A stretch of 64,000 nt of DNA, taken from assembly GCF_963678635.1 (NCBI RefSeq), contig NC_087063.1, forward strand, positions 53,957,074-54,021,073, given 5' to 3'. Source of the DNA: Symsagittifera roscoffensis (lineage: Eukaryota > Xenacoelomorpha > Acoela > Convolutidae). This document shows, in pieces, positions 53,481 through 64,000 of the stretch. Every line of letters begins with the position of its first letter. The stretch's first letter is position 1. Both the position numbers and the translations under genes were made by a program. The notes beneath the pieces were generated by a model. That model was not told the origin of the DNA. It did not search any database and saw only the letters and a list, made by a program, of their open reading frames with translations.

Positions 53481-54096
53481 ACTAAGCAAAATTGTTTGTG
53501 GTAACAGATTCAGTGGACCAGTTAAGTTGCTTTATAGTCAAAACAAATTCAAACCTCTTTTTTAATGCATTAGTTTCATGGGGTGTATTATGGACGACAT
53601 GGGGCCAATGATTAGAGTCTTCCAGGACTGTTTTTTTGCCAAATGAAAGTTTTTTGGTTTCAAAAAGTTACATTTTCTTTATTTCAAAAACTTTAAGTCT
53701 GCCCACATTTTGCTGGTTATGCTGCATCACTATCTTTTTTCAAAGTGAAGTAAATCTATCATTGTTAGAACCCTTTTTTTTCAATTCTTAGTTCCTGGAA
53801 AATTTATGTTTTTTTTTGGACTAAATATAAAAGTTAAGATTTCTTTGATTAAAATTTATCGCTAAATTTTGACCCTGAATAGACACGCACCAGTTTTTAC
53901 TGACATTGAGAAACTTTCGGTTTGTATTATATTTCAGAAATTATGGTATATCAGCCTCAGTATATATGCTTAATGAAAATGTTTGTACAGTCATTTCAAA
54001 AGTCCTTGTCTACTTTAAGGCCTGCGAAATACAAAGGTTATAAAGGATATCAATCTCAAAATTATTTTAGAAAATGTTTTCCAATTTCTTCGACAG
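53481..54096. other. Region upstream of the first supported exon
   Basis: AT-rich. A possible 3' splice site TATATTTCAG ends at 53937 with an open stretch to about 54034, which could be an upstream exon, but its phase does not fit the next exon. The gene's start codon is not resolved here. Confidence 0.35.
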
Positions 54097-57000
54097 GTAT
54101 TGTCTGATGATGACTATGTGTTGGAAGTGCAATTATCTACAACTTCATCCCTCACGCCTTCTGTGTCTTCATCCAATGAGGCTCTTTCACAGTCTCCCGG
54201 GTCTAGTGGCACAGGAGCTAGTATGCGGATGACAGAACTGCAGATACTCGAGCCCGATGCGGAGATAGCCCAGCTGGCGCTGCCTTCTAATTGCACTATA
54301 TACATCCTGGATGCCCGTGAGTACTAGATATTTTTTTCATACCATCGAAAGTGGGAGAAAATTTAAGATTTCCTCACAACATCAGGTACTTTAGATAAAT
54401 CTGTGGCAGGGTTCAGTTTTATATCAAATTTAGGATATTTCATTCGCCATTCCAACTGCAATTTGATTTCAGTAAGTTTCTTCCGACGAGAAAAAACAGC
54501 AGCTTGAATTAAAATAGTGCACTGATTAGTTTTTCTCACTCTTTTTTCCTCTTATTACACGCGAGCTTTGGGTTATACGGTCAGCCCATTTTTCAACGTA
54601 ATTCGTTCATTCGAGTACAAAGAGTACTAAAGTAAAAGTTTTCGATGTTTTTTATTGACGCATTGGGCTAAATCTAAAAAGATATTTAACCCGCGATCGT
54701 TTCTGTTTGCAAAGTTCAGTAGTTTTGAAAAACAATTGAATAGTGATGGGTTCGATCAATCATGAATTGAAGAAAGTTACTTAGTCTCATCAATTCCGTA
54801 CAAGGCTCAAGTTCTTTTTCGCTACTTGTTTTTTCCAACTTTCTGTTCGCTATGTTTCTATATTCTTTTAAACTAAGGATTTAACTAAAATAATGAAGAT
54901 TAAACTTTAGGATACTTTCATTCGCCATTCCAACTGCAATTTGATTTCAGTAAGTTTCTTCCAACGAGAAAAAACAGCAGCTTGAATTAAAATAGTGCAC
55001 TGATTAGTTTTTCTTACTCTTTTTTCCTCTTATTACACGCGAGCTTTGGGTTATACAGTCAGCCCATTTTTCAACGTAATTCGTTCATTTGAGTACAAAG
55101 AGTACTAAAGAAAAAGTTTTCGACGTTTTTTATCGACGCATTGGGCTAAATCTAAAAAGATATTTAACCCGCGATCGTTTCTGTTTGCAAAGTTCAGTAG
55201 GTTTGAAAAAAAAATCTGAATAGCGATGGGTTCGATCAATCATGAATTGAGGAAAGCTACTTAGTCTCATCTATTTTGTACAAGGCTCAAGTTCGTTTTG
55301 CTACTTGTTTTTTTTCCAATTTTCTGTTCGCTATGTTTCTATATTTTTTTAAACTAAGGATTTAATTAAATTAATGAAGAAAAAACAGGATCTGATCCGC
55401 GATCAGAAGATCACTTATTCATATTTTCAGATCGAATTTAAAGATTTGGCAATTGTTCGTCTTAAATCATCGAGATGTTTTGATGAGTTTCTTGTTTTGT
55501 ATCCCAAGCGTTTCAAGGTTTTATACGTGGTCTAGTTTTAATCATATAAAATTGAATCTCCTGTATTTTAGAAAGTACGATTGCGGGAGAGAGATACTCT
55601 GGGAAGAGAATTTTCTCCTTGAACATTCTCCAGCCTGCGTTCTTCAAGAGCATTCCGCCTATGTACTATCTCATTCTGGGAATATTTTTGGTCTTTCTGG
55701 GCATCATTTTCATAATGGTGGCTGCCCTTAAAAATGGACCAGAAAATTTCATAACTGACGAAGTAGTTGTAGTGTCAGTTATGGTTAACAAAACCCAAAT
55801 ATCTGCCTTCAACTGGACGAGGAAAAAGTACGCTTATTCGACCGTGCATCCAGAGTTTATGAAGGTCGACAATAGGAACAGTATGTTATTTTCAAAGAAT
55901 CTGACTTGAGCATGTAATTCTGATCGTTGTGTGTCATCCATTTTAAAAAATTTTTTTCATTCAGTAATTGTATTACTTCCAGTTTTTTTAGCTTTCAACA
56001 AGCTGTCCGATGCTAGAAAGTTGGTTGAATTGGCTAAAATAAGCGCGCGGCTAATCTAAATTGGCTTATTAAGAGTAATGAACATAGTGAAGACTCTTAT
56101 ATAATACAATATAATAAAATAATGTGGTTCCTGCGAATCGCAGAGGATGTTTCAGTAGGCCTTAACAGTCCTGTCGAGGATGGTCCATTTGTATTATCTC
56201 CCAACATTCCAGACCGTGTTACTTTGTTGAGCGCAGCTCTTTTTTTTGCGACTCAAGGCCGTCTTTTTGCGTCTAGAACTTTCGCGTGGTATCACTACTC
56301 ACTACTGCAGTCAAATTTGGTCAGGCTGTGGTAGACCTGAAGCTAGAGGTTAAGTGAGAGCTCATGCTCACACACTATCATTGCCATGGCATGGGATCAA
56401 ATACACGATCTGACGATTTAAAAGTCAAGGCCTTACCACTATGCTAATGCTAAGTGCCTCTATAATAGGTTTGGTTTGAAGACGCTCAATTTTGATTTTA
56501 AGCGGTTTTACTTGTGATTTGTTTTCTTTCAAGTTTCAGTTCTTTTCTTTTGTTAATCGAACAGAAAAACGTGATTGACTTATAGCTTCGGAAGCTGATT
56601 TTAATTTTGAGATTTTCCCGATGGATTAAAAGTAGTCTATTGACCCAGTGTTTCCAAATTGAGTTGGGTTAAGGCAGTGTTGTTTTTTCTCTGAAGCTCG
56701 GAAGTAAAACAAAGTACAAATTATTTAAAAAATTTCTTGACTTTCAAACAGCTTTGAGTCCATGTAATTTTTAAGATTAATGCACTTAGTGAAGACTCTA
56801 ATATAGGTCTTTCTGATTTTTTTTTCTTTTTTTCAAGAAAAAGTCTTAAAATGTTGATGCACTTAGGTATAATGCATTTTTTGAGTTCAATTGAAATTAA
56901 TCTGCTGAAAGTGACGTAAATAGCACTCTCCAAATACGATCGTGGAAATGGGGCGAAACAACGTGAACGATTTCTACTTTCGAGAGTAGAATTTATTTTT

Positions 57001-60000
57001 AAGATTTCCCAGCGGAATAAAAACTTTACCTATTGATCCAGTTTTCTCAAGTTGGGTTCATGTTATCAAAAAAGCGCCAATCATAAATTGTTCTAGAAAT
57101 TCAAAGAGCTTAAAGGGCATCTATTTTTTCTTTAATTTCGAAAGTTGAGATTTTTTCCAGATAGTGTTTTTTTGTTTCCTTGCGTTCATTACTCTTTTCC
57201 AACTGTCATTTGGCTATGTTTAAATGAATGACAAGCATCTCCGAGTAACTACCATGATAAGGAGTAGCTGTATATTTGCATATCGCTTTGTTGAATACAA
57301 TTTCAAACACTTCGCTAAACTTAATTTAAATGCTGAGTGGAAACAAAAGCTCATTGTTTTAAATGAGCATGTGTTTTAGTATCCCTGTCTTTATACCTGA
57401 GTGACCATAGACATCATGAAAACATCATATCTGACTTTGTGACTGAGTGTGTGATGCCTTTCTTCTTTCAAAATGAATCGGATGACGTTTGGCTCTTCAA
57501 AAACGACATAATCGTTCGAATGCATTATGACTTCTCATTTCTATGGTAATTTTCCAAATTTTTTGTATAGCCTGAAACTTGCCACATTTCTGAAAAGAAA
57601 AAAATATTTAAACCGTATTTTCTCGGTGAATAAATTTGTTGGATTTAATTGGAGCCTTTATCATGACTGAAATGGGTTTTAGCAGATATATAACTCAACG
57701 TCTTACGGCGCCTGTTTGTGCTCGTAAAAACACACGAATACGAATTCCTTCCCACTAATTGGTCGGAATACGAATGATCACAAAATTAAAACCTGACCTT
57801 TGATCGTAAAATTCCTGAAAGTGATAGTTATCCATTTGCTATAATTGTTATTTACAGGCCCGAAACATACAACGATCTGATGAAGGCTTTGGTAGTCGAA
57901 TTGGAGGCTAAAAAATTGAAAATATTCAGCTACGAGTTTGAAACACGGTCCCATTTCTCTGAGGTGGAATGGATCAACCAATTTTATCCTGCAGTGAACC
58001 CTGTTAATTTCTCCCTGTCAAAATTAACATACGGAGTTATTACCATGACGAATTACAGTTCACTGATCGCGTTTCCGTATAATTCAACTCTGTATGCTAG
58101 CAAAAGCGATTTGATGACTGTTTTCTTAAATGGAAAAAGTGTCAGTTTATACGGCAGTGTTGCTGGTTGTTATGGCCTAGATGTCTCAATATCTCGTTAT
58201 CATTATTCTCTATGGAAGGTAAGATTCGTTATGATTCAGAGTAACAGCAGTTTATCCATGAAAAAGAGACCAGAATAAAAGTTGTCGTTGACTAATTTAG
58301 GTCGTGTGGTCTTTTTTTCAGGAAAAAGGTTTGACAATTGTTCATGCTTGAATTTGATTTCTCGAGGTTTGACTTTTTAAGTCTTCTCTCTTTTTAAGTT
58401 CAGTTCCAATACATTTGGTGAATGGAAGGCAAACACGGCTCTTCAATTACGAAGGTGCAGATGGAGTGATTGACTTCAATTTTCAAAAATGAATTTTAAG
58501 TATAAGATTTCCCAGCGAAATAGAAAAAATACCATTTGATCTTTATATCTCAAATTGGGTCCATTTTATTGTTTCAGTGAACGTAGGGTTTTTTTTTCTC
58601 CTGGAAAAAGTCTGTCAAGTTGTTCACGCTCAGCTTTGATTTTCTGCGTTTGACTACTGAAGTTCGATTTAAATTTTTTTGCTAAACATTACAGGAAAAT
58701 TAAAATGGCGCCGAAAAAACGAATTTTTCAAAAAAAAATATCAGCGGAATTTAAAATTTACCCTTTGAGCCTAATGTTAAAGAGCTCTAGCGTGATATAT
58801 TTTTTCTCCGAAATTCAGAAAAGTTGATCATTTTTTCAATGACCTTGACTTGATTGATTTCTTTCCAATATGTTTTATATTTTCCTAATGGTGCAATTTA
58901 TGATGAGTTTTTTGGTGGTATAATATTCCTACAAATGTTAAGGATTCCTCTTAATTATCAGAATGCGACAGGCTAGTTCATCTGTTTTAGACGTCAAATT
59001 ACTCTTCAGAAGTTGAATCAGGCTGCTATCCTGAGGGTGCACGAATCACAATCAGCGTTCAAGAATTTCAATCCGTATCAGTTTGTATTCCTGATTTCGT
59101 CGTTTCTGCTGATACTGAATCTTCAAGTAGTGAAAACTTCACAATCATTGGTAGGCGTTTCAACGAGAGCTCTCGGTATATTCAGCGATTTTCTTTATTT
59201 GGTAGTGGAAGATAATATGTTAAATTGTACCCTTTCAACTGTTAAAATCTAAAAGTTTCGCAATTTCGGAAAAAGTTCTTTATTCGGCTTCAATTCAATG
59301 AATCTTTGAAATTTTTCAAGTGTTGCAATCAACATAAGACAGCTCGGATGATAATGCTTCTTTTGTATCCATTTGAGTATTTTTTGCTTGTTTTCTATTG
59401 CATTTAAGATTTTATATCACTGTTTGGTTTAATTTTTGTGTTCTAAATTTGTAGGTACTGGTTCAGTTATCTCCTGCAAGAGTTCAATAGAAACAGAAGA
59501 GTATAAATTTGAAAACACAGAAACTTTTGAGCAGAAATCGCTCACTTCAAATCAAACTAGCCTATCGATGTCCCAATGCAAAACCTCTCTGGGATTCGGC
59601 GGCGTTGCTTGTCAACCCAATTTAAATCGCACGAACCACTTCGTAGCAGGTGGCCTGTACTACAATGTTGCCAACCAGTTGAACCTTAGGAGTTCGAGTC
59701 CTAGTTTTGAAAACTTCGAATTGGCAGTGAATTCATCGTGCAATCGTAATGAATCTAAACAGGTGAACTAATTTTCAGCCACTAGTTAGAGACCGTTTTT
59801 AAAGTTCTACTTCTAAATTATTTGCTTCGTTCAAAATTTGGCTACATTTTACAATATCTATGATTAGCGAGTAAATTGTGTTGAGTTTCCCTGAAAACAA
59901 TTCAGACATGAATAAAGACATCTGTTAATGAAAAAAATAGATATTTGAAATAGAAATCTTCAAATGCCGAAAATTAATTATTTTCATTAGTTGTAACTAA

Positions 60001-62972
60001 TTACCCCCAGGTTTTCAAGCGTTCAATTTTTTCAGGTCAACATAGAAGATGAAATGGTCTGTGTAAAGTCAATGTTTGCTTTTCTGATGCTGACCGATCG
60101 TGGGTATGGACTTACAAAATCAACGTGGAATGTCACTTTCACGGACACTGAACATGAACAGGTATATTAGATCGTTTTTATCCGAATGTAGTAAATTTAA
60201 CTTTTTCTTCCGAACACTGAAAGTGGGGAGGAACTTTGTACTCGGGTGTGTTTTCTTTTTTTTGTTTCCCACGCAAAATCAGGTACTACATATAATCGTC
60301 GGAAGGGTTAAAGTGGTATATCATATTAAAGCCCTTGCAGTCGTGATTCAAACCATATTTACACTAGCGAACTTTAGTGAGCGTTAGTGTTATAGTACGA
60401 CTACTCTTTTTTGTAACCTAAGTCGCAAATATTGGTGCCACTTTGGGGGCACCTTAACGGTTTTTTGTTATCATTTGCTTTGACATTCGAATAGTAATAA
60501 CTTAACACAGTTGATGCATTTTTACACAACCAAAGCTTGTGTGATAGTATGAACTCTTCTTTTCAAACCTAAGTCGCAAATATTAGTGTTCATTTTGGAA
60601 GTGTTTTTATTGCAATAAACAGCTATTAAGTACAGGATATTAACACAGACTATTATTTTACAAATAGCACTTTAGCTTCAAGGTATCATGGATCTGTAGC
60701 ATAGAGGTACAGATCCATGATTGTATGCAATAAAATACGAGGGTTCGAACTTGGGCAGGGTTGGATGTTTTATTGAACTTTTTTGTATACTTGTTAAATG
60801 CTTCCGCTCTATAAATTGAGGCATGTTAGTTAGTAAGTTTCTTTTTTTTTTCAAATTGACTGTTTATGCGTCATAATTGGCTTGCTTCAATGAAGAAATT
60901 ATGTAGCCACAAAGTTTGACTCAGTCAGGTTTTCCTAGTAGCGTTATTGGTAATATTTTTGCTTGTGTATGGGAAGTGCAACTTCGCCCATGTAAATATA
61001 TCCAATGGACCCATAAAAGCTATTTATTTCAAGCAACTTAACCATCATAAAAACTCGATTTCAGAAATTTTTCAATTCAATTTATCTTGCATTTTTTTGA
61101 TATGCTTAATTTATACATAATGTGGCTTAATGATTTCCAATTTGTTATATGCAAAGTTAGCGTGGATGCCTTCGGTGTGTTTTATTTGAAACTATAACTT
61201 GCAAACTTGTGTCATATGTAGCTGCCTCATTTGCGACTAGTGTTTGTCTGTTGTTAAGCGTTCGTGGCCGAGAGGTCAGGGCGTGAGAGTCCATTTCGCG
61301 AGGTTGCAGGTTCGAAGCCAAAAGCTTAACTAATGCGAGGCTTATTTCTATCTTTTCCTAGTTTTTTTTCTTATTTCAAAAAAATTAAAAACAATTAATT
61401 TTTTTTTCGGTTTTCGATTAACTTTTTGATTTCTACTTGCGAAGCTAGTGCATTAGTACGAACTTTCTTTTTTTCCAACGTAAGTCGCAAATATTATTGC
61501 GATCTAATTGTTGCGACAAAATGTGTTCATTTTCAAAGTTCATATTTTGATCCATCTATTAAGTACAGCCGATGCTATGGATATTAAACAGAGTATTATA
61601 TTACAAATAGCACTTAAGCTTCAAGGTATCGTGGTTTTGTAGCGTAGAGGTAGGGAAGGACACCAGTAGAAAAATGAAAGGGTTTGAACCTGGGCAAGGT
61701 CGGATTTTTTAATGAACTTTTTCGTGTACTAGTTAGAATGCATCCGCTTTATAAATTGAGGCATACTAGTTGGTAAATTTCTTTTCAAATTGACTGGTAC
61801 TGCTAAGCGTCATAATTGGCGTGCGTCACCAAGCAGTTATCTAGACTCATCATTGGCGTGCGTCATTTACGAAATTTTGTAGACTCAATGTTTTACTCAT
61901 TCTGTTTTTTCCACTAGCGTTGTCGGTCATATCTTTGCTTGTGTATGCGAAGTGCAACTTCGCCTCTGTGTTAAACTTGCGAAGCTATTGTTTTAGTACG
62001 AACCTTCTTTTTTCCACCCTAAGTCGCGAATATTGGTGCAGCACTTTTATGGCGTGGCACTACAATAATGTTGGGGCGCCTTTACAGCTTTTTGATAGCA
62101 TGTGCTTTGATATTCGAAAAGTAATAAATGAACGCAGTTGATCCATTTTTGATTCATCAAATGATCCGAAAAAAGCTATTTGTTTCAAACAACATGACAA
62201 TCATAAAAATGCGGTTATAGAGATTTTCTTACTCAATATATCTTGCAATTTTTTGAAATGCATAATTTATACATAATGTGATTTATGCTTTGCGATTTGT
62301 TACGTGCAAAGTTAGTGTGGATGCCTTCAGCTTGTTATATTCCAAATTCTTAATTGCAAAATTAAGTCTATTTGTATTTGGTGCTGAATCGTTTTAGCAA
62401 TTTGTTAGCATATGTAGCTGCTTTATTCTTGAGTAGTGTTTGTCGGTTGCTAAGCCCGAGTGGCTGAGGGGATAGTGCGTGAGACTTAAAATCTCTTGAT
62501 GGCACTAGGTTACAGATTTGAATCCTACACGTAGCCGAGTGTTTGCTAGTTCTCGGCTTTTTTTTCTTATTAACTTGATAGAGCTGCTTTTTGGTCCGGT
62601 TCTCGTAAGTATCGAATGCCTATATTCCCAACGAACGAAAAATAACAATTTTCAACAAAAAATATGTTTTTTTTTATGGTGGGAACTTTCTGTGCTGCGT
62701 GCACAACAACCGACTATCCTTGTTCTACTTTGCTTTTACTGTTTCAGTTTGAGCAAGCTATATCATCACAGAGTTACTTGATGCTCACGTCAGCTCAGTT
62801 CGAGGACAATGGAGGAGAGCCACCTCTAAAGAGGTCAACTTATGCGCACAAAGCAGTTATGGTCAGTCTAGGAATTCTCTTCCTTATTTTCGGAGTGCTA
62901 GCTGCGGCCATCTTTAGTCATCTAAGACAGCGAAAGCACAGAAGTGTCTTTGCGTATTCTGAGTTTGAGTAG
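54097..62972 (+). CDS. Spliced gene for a two-transmembrane glycoprotein, unknown family
   Basis: Exons with matching phases and GT/AG borders: 54097-54316, 55572-55880, 57380-57545, 57858-58218, 58991-59150, 59455-59762, 60036-60161, 62748-62972; total 1875 nt, 624 residues plus TAG, 5' end open. Residues 1-73 are Ser-rich and acidic. Exon 2 has a membrane span (YYLILGIFLVFLGIIFIMVA), the last exon another (AVMVSLGILFLIFGVLAAAI). The region of about 470 residues between them carries some 13 N-glycosylation sequons and several cysteines, so it is probably extracellular or lumenal. The short C-tail RQRKHR...YSEFE has a YxxPhi-type sorting motif. I do not recognise the family. No AATAAA close to the stop; one lies at 63200. 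Confidence 0.8.
54430..54896 (+). repeat. Intronic direct duplication, left copy
   Basis: About 470 bp, over 90% identical to 54908-55381, offset 478. Non-coding, in intron 1 of the membrane-protein gene. Confidence 0.9.
54908..55381 (+). repeat. Intronic direct duplication, right copy
   Basis: Partner of 54430-54896. Confidence 0.9.
55881..57379 (+). other. Intron 2, with dispersed short repeat
   Basis: A block of the type GATTTCCCAGCGGAATAAAAAC ... recurs at about 56613, 57003, 58505, 58738 and 63190, in intron 2, intron 4 and downstream of the gene: a short dispersed repeat family. No other gene. Confidence 0.5.
56388..56450 (-). repeat. tRNA-like sequence in intron 2
   Basis: On the minus strand TAGCATAGTGGTAAGGC resembles a pol III A-box, CTTTTAA an anticodon loop (Lys-like UUU), and TTTGATCCC a B-box. 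The acceptor arms do not pair, so it is a tRNA-derived relic. Confidence 0.45.
57380..57545 (+). CDS. Exon 3 of the membrane-protein gene
   Basis: Bounded by GTGTTTTAG and G|GTAATT. It enters with two bases and leaves with two, exactly the phases needed between exons 2 and 4. Encodes SLSLYLSDHRHHENIIS ... VRMHYDFSFL, including the NES sequon. Confidence 0.75.
58991..59150 (+). CDS. Exon 5 of the membrane-protein gene
   Basis: Acceptor TGTTTTAG at 58990, donor G|GTAGGC. Phase 0 entry, one base carried over. Encodes TSNYSSEVESGCYPEGARI ... NFTII, with two sequons. A longer open frame here in another phase is a shadow. Confidence 0.75.
60685..60721. repeat. Perfect 13-bp inverted repeat around an A-box-like loop
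   Basis: ATCATGGATCTGT and its exact reverse complement ACAGATCCATGAT flank an 11-base loop AGCATAGAGGT. The loop plus the stem end forms the A-box of the tRNA-like sequence. The homologous site near 61623 has no hairpin. Confidence 0.85.
60686..60765 (+). repeat. tRNA-like sequence (A-box and B-box)
   Basis: TGTAGCATAGAGG (A-box-like) and GGGTTCGAACTTG (B-box-like), 40 bp apart. No cloverleaf. Likely SINE head or old tRNA. Confidence 0.5.
61258..61320 (+). repeat. tRNA-Ser/Leu-like sequence
   Basis: GTGGCCGAGAGGTC (A-box of Ser/Leu type) and GCAGGTTCGAAGCC (B-box). The anticodon arm has a nine-base loop; not a functional tRNA. Confidence 0.5.
61620..61700 (+). repeat. tRNA-like sequence, homologue of 60686-60765
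   Basis: TGTAGCGTAGAGGTAG and GGGTTTGAACCTG. Same position in duplication unit 2. Confidence 0.5.
62444..62537 (+). tRNA. tRNA-Leu(UAA)-like sequence, probably a pseudogene
   Basis: Acceptor CGGTTGC pairs with GTAGCCG (two wobbles); GCCCGAGTGGCTGAGG D-arm of Leu type, anticodon loop CTTAAAA (UAA) with a four-pair stem, long variable arm, TTTGAATCC T-loop. The T-stem is not paired, so function is doubtful. Confidence 0.5.
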
Positions 62973-63848
62973 AAATCGTACGAGCAAGGAAACTGAATGT
63001 ACCTCTGGAACTCAAAATTGGACTCAAGTGAAACTGAATTTGTATTGATCAACTGTTTGTATAGCATCTCTCCTATATTTGAAACTCCCAGAATAATTTA
63101 ATTTACTATGTTGGTATGTTTTTTTTTAAAAAAGCCTTGAAATTTGTTTACGCTCAAATAAGTTTTGAAAGTAGATTTTAGAAAAGGATTTTCCAGCTGA
63201 ATAAAGAAATACTTGAAATTGCTGTTTAAATTGGAAGTTTTAGGGACGGTAATTAGTTTTTTCCTCGAGCTTTAAAACATTTTTCTGTTTTTTTTTTGCA
63301 TTGATTGACACTTTTCCAACTGTCTGTTGACAATTATTTAAGTTACGCTGGCGACAACGAGCGTTATTAAATAGATCATTTCCTCTTTTTCCAGCTAAAT
63401 AACTTGTCCAACAGAATCACGGAATAATTTGGTAGTTTGATTCATTATCAGTTCGAATTGTTGAGTCTGATGCACGTTTACCCCTGGTAATTTCCTTACA
63501 TGGCAATCCGAAAACCCAGGGATCGAATCTAGGCAGGAGCTGTTTGTTTTTATTTACTGAAAGTTTTCCGCTTTTAAGAAACGTTGGACTATTGTTTCTC
63601 TGCATGTATTTTTATCAGTTTAATTGCCGCACCAAGAATTTTCACTTATTTTGGTTGTTTTTAGTCATAAATGTTTACACTAGCATCAGCTATGTGTGTT
63701 TTACGAGCTTTTTTTTCTTAGGTAACTCGCAAATAAAAGTGTTGACTTATTTGGAAATTTCACTGTAGCATTGTATATTGTAAATTGTATAGCATCTGTT
63801 CTCTGCTATATTGGTGGTAAGTGTTTAATCTTCTATCTTCTATATACA
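62973..63848. other. 3' flank of the membrane-protein gene
   Basis: Repeat-like DNA with an AATAAA at 63200 inside the dispersed repeat and a B-box-like GGGATCGAATCTAG near 63520. No gene. Confidence 0.5.
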
Positions 63849-63925
63849 AATAAGCTGGGGTGACTGAGTGGTTAGTGTGTGTCTCTTAATCTCATGGTCG
63901 CAGGTTCGAATCTCAGACGCAGCCG
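63849..63925 (+). tRNA. tRNA-Lys(CUU)-like sequence, probably a pseudogene
   Basis: TGACTGAGTGGTTAG A-box, CTCTTAATCTCA anticodon region as in tRNA-Lys(CUU) with two stem changes, GCAGGTTCGAATCTC B-box. Acceptor pairing is weak. It is followed by sequence also found after the Leu-like copy. Confidence 0.5.
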
Positions 63926-64000
63926 AATTTATAGCTTATTCATAGTTTTTCTTAATGCACTTTATAAAGCTGCTTTTTGTCGTGTTCTCGTTAGTATTTG

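Larger units (their letters stand above)
60380..61330 (+). repeat. Intron 7 tandem duplication, unit 1, with two tRNA-like sequences
   Basis: Homologous over its length to about 61440-62540, about 70-80% identical with indels. It contains tRNA-like sequences at 60686-60765 and 61258-61320 at the same relative places as those at 61620-61700 and 62444-62537. Confidence 0.75.
61440..62560 (+). repeat. Intron 7 tandem duplication, unit 2
   Basis: Partner of 60380-61330. The module TAAGTCGCAAATATTGGTG-like occurs at 60419, 60570, 61481 and 62020, and a diverged form at 63723. The end of the unit (GAGCTGCTTTTTGG) also recurs at 63968. Confidence 0.75.

Noticed and set aside
59013-59252. 79-residue plus-strand frame over exon 5
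   Set aside because: The phase-compatible exon 58991-59150 uses another frame with matching splice sites and sequons; this frame is a shadow.

Overview
The window looks like nuclear DNA of an animal, probably an invertebrate. It holds one spliced gene with consensus GT/AG introns, a BIVM-family gene, several retrotransposon classes and a 200-N scaffold gap. I cannot name the species. BIVM homologues are, as I recall, mostly reported from deuterostomes, which is only a weak hint.

Layout. (1) 1-20660, all on the minus strand: a decayed Ty3/Gypsy-type retroelement read right to left. It has a coiled-coil gag, two zinc knuckles, a duplicated aspartic protease, an integrase, and a macro-domain-like 3' end of pol. 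RT and RNase H are missing. Downstream lies an accessory polyprotein block (coiled coil, SGNH/GDSL hydrolase, second SGNH-like domain, unknown domains) present twice as a tandem duplication of about 6.3-6.6 kb. (2) 20660-24000: AT-rich flank, 21-bp and 15-bp minisatellites, a 69-bp tandem repeat and repeat-derived non-coding DNA. (3) 24-31 kb: a tandem array with a period of about 1.62 kb, each unit carrying the C-terminal tail of an APE-type non-LTR ORF2, then more diverged copies and the gap. (4) 31.8-34.7 kb: a broken non-LTR retrotransposon with an N-terminal PHD-like finger, RT, and a C-terminal CCHC plus PD-(D/E)XK-like nuclease domain. (5) 35231-36943: an intact single-exon BIVM-like gene. 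(6) 36985-53396: five tandem copies of a Penelope-like element (PLE; RT plus GIY-YIG, minus strand). The first is split by a 4.2-kb APE-type non-LTR element flanked by 358-bp direct repeats. The fifth and longest copy has a PHD-like zinc finger between RT motifs B and C and an SGNH-like ORF just upstream. (7) 54097-62972: an eight-exon plus-strand gene (5' end unresolved) for a heavily glycosylated two-transmembrane protein I do not recognise. Its introns hold duplicated blocks and tRNA-like sequences.

Only the BIVM-like gene and the spliced membrane-protein gene look like working host genes. The rest is a nested record of retroelement insertion, tandem amplification and decay. The most unusual points are the zinc finger inside the PLE reverse transcriptase, an amber codon shared by all PLE copies at the GIY tyrosine, the 358-bp target-site-like duplication, and the macro/SGNH accessory modules of the Gypsy-type element.
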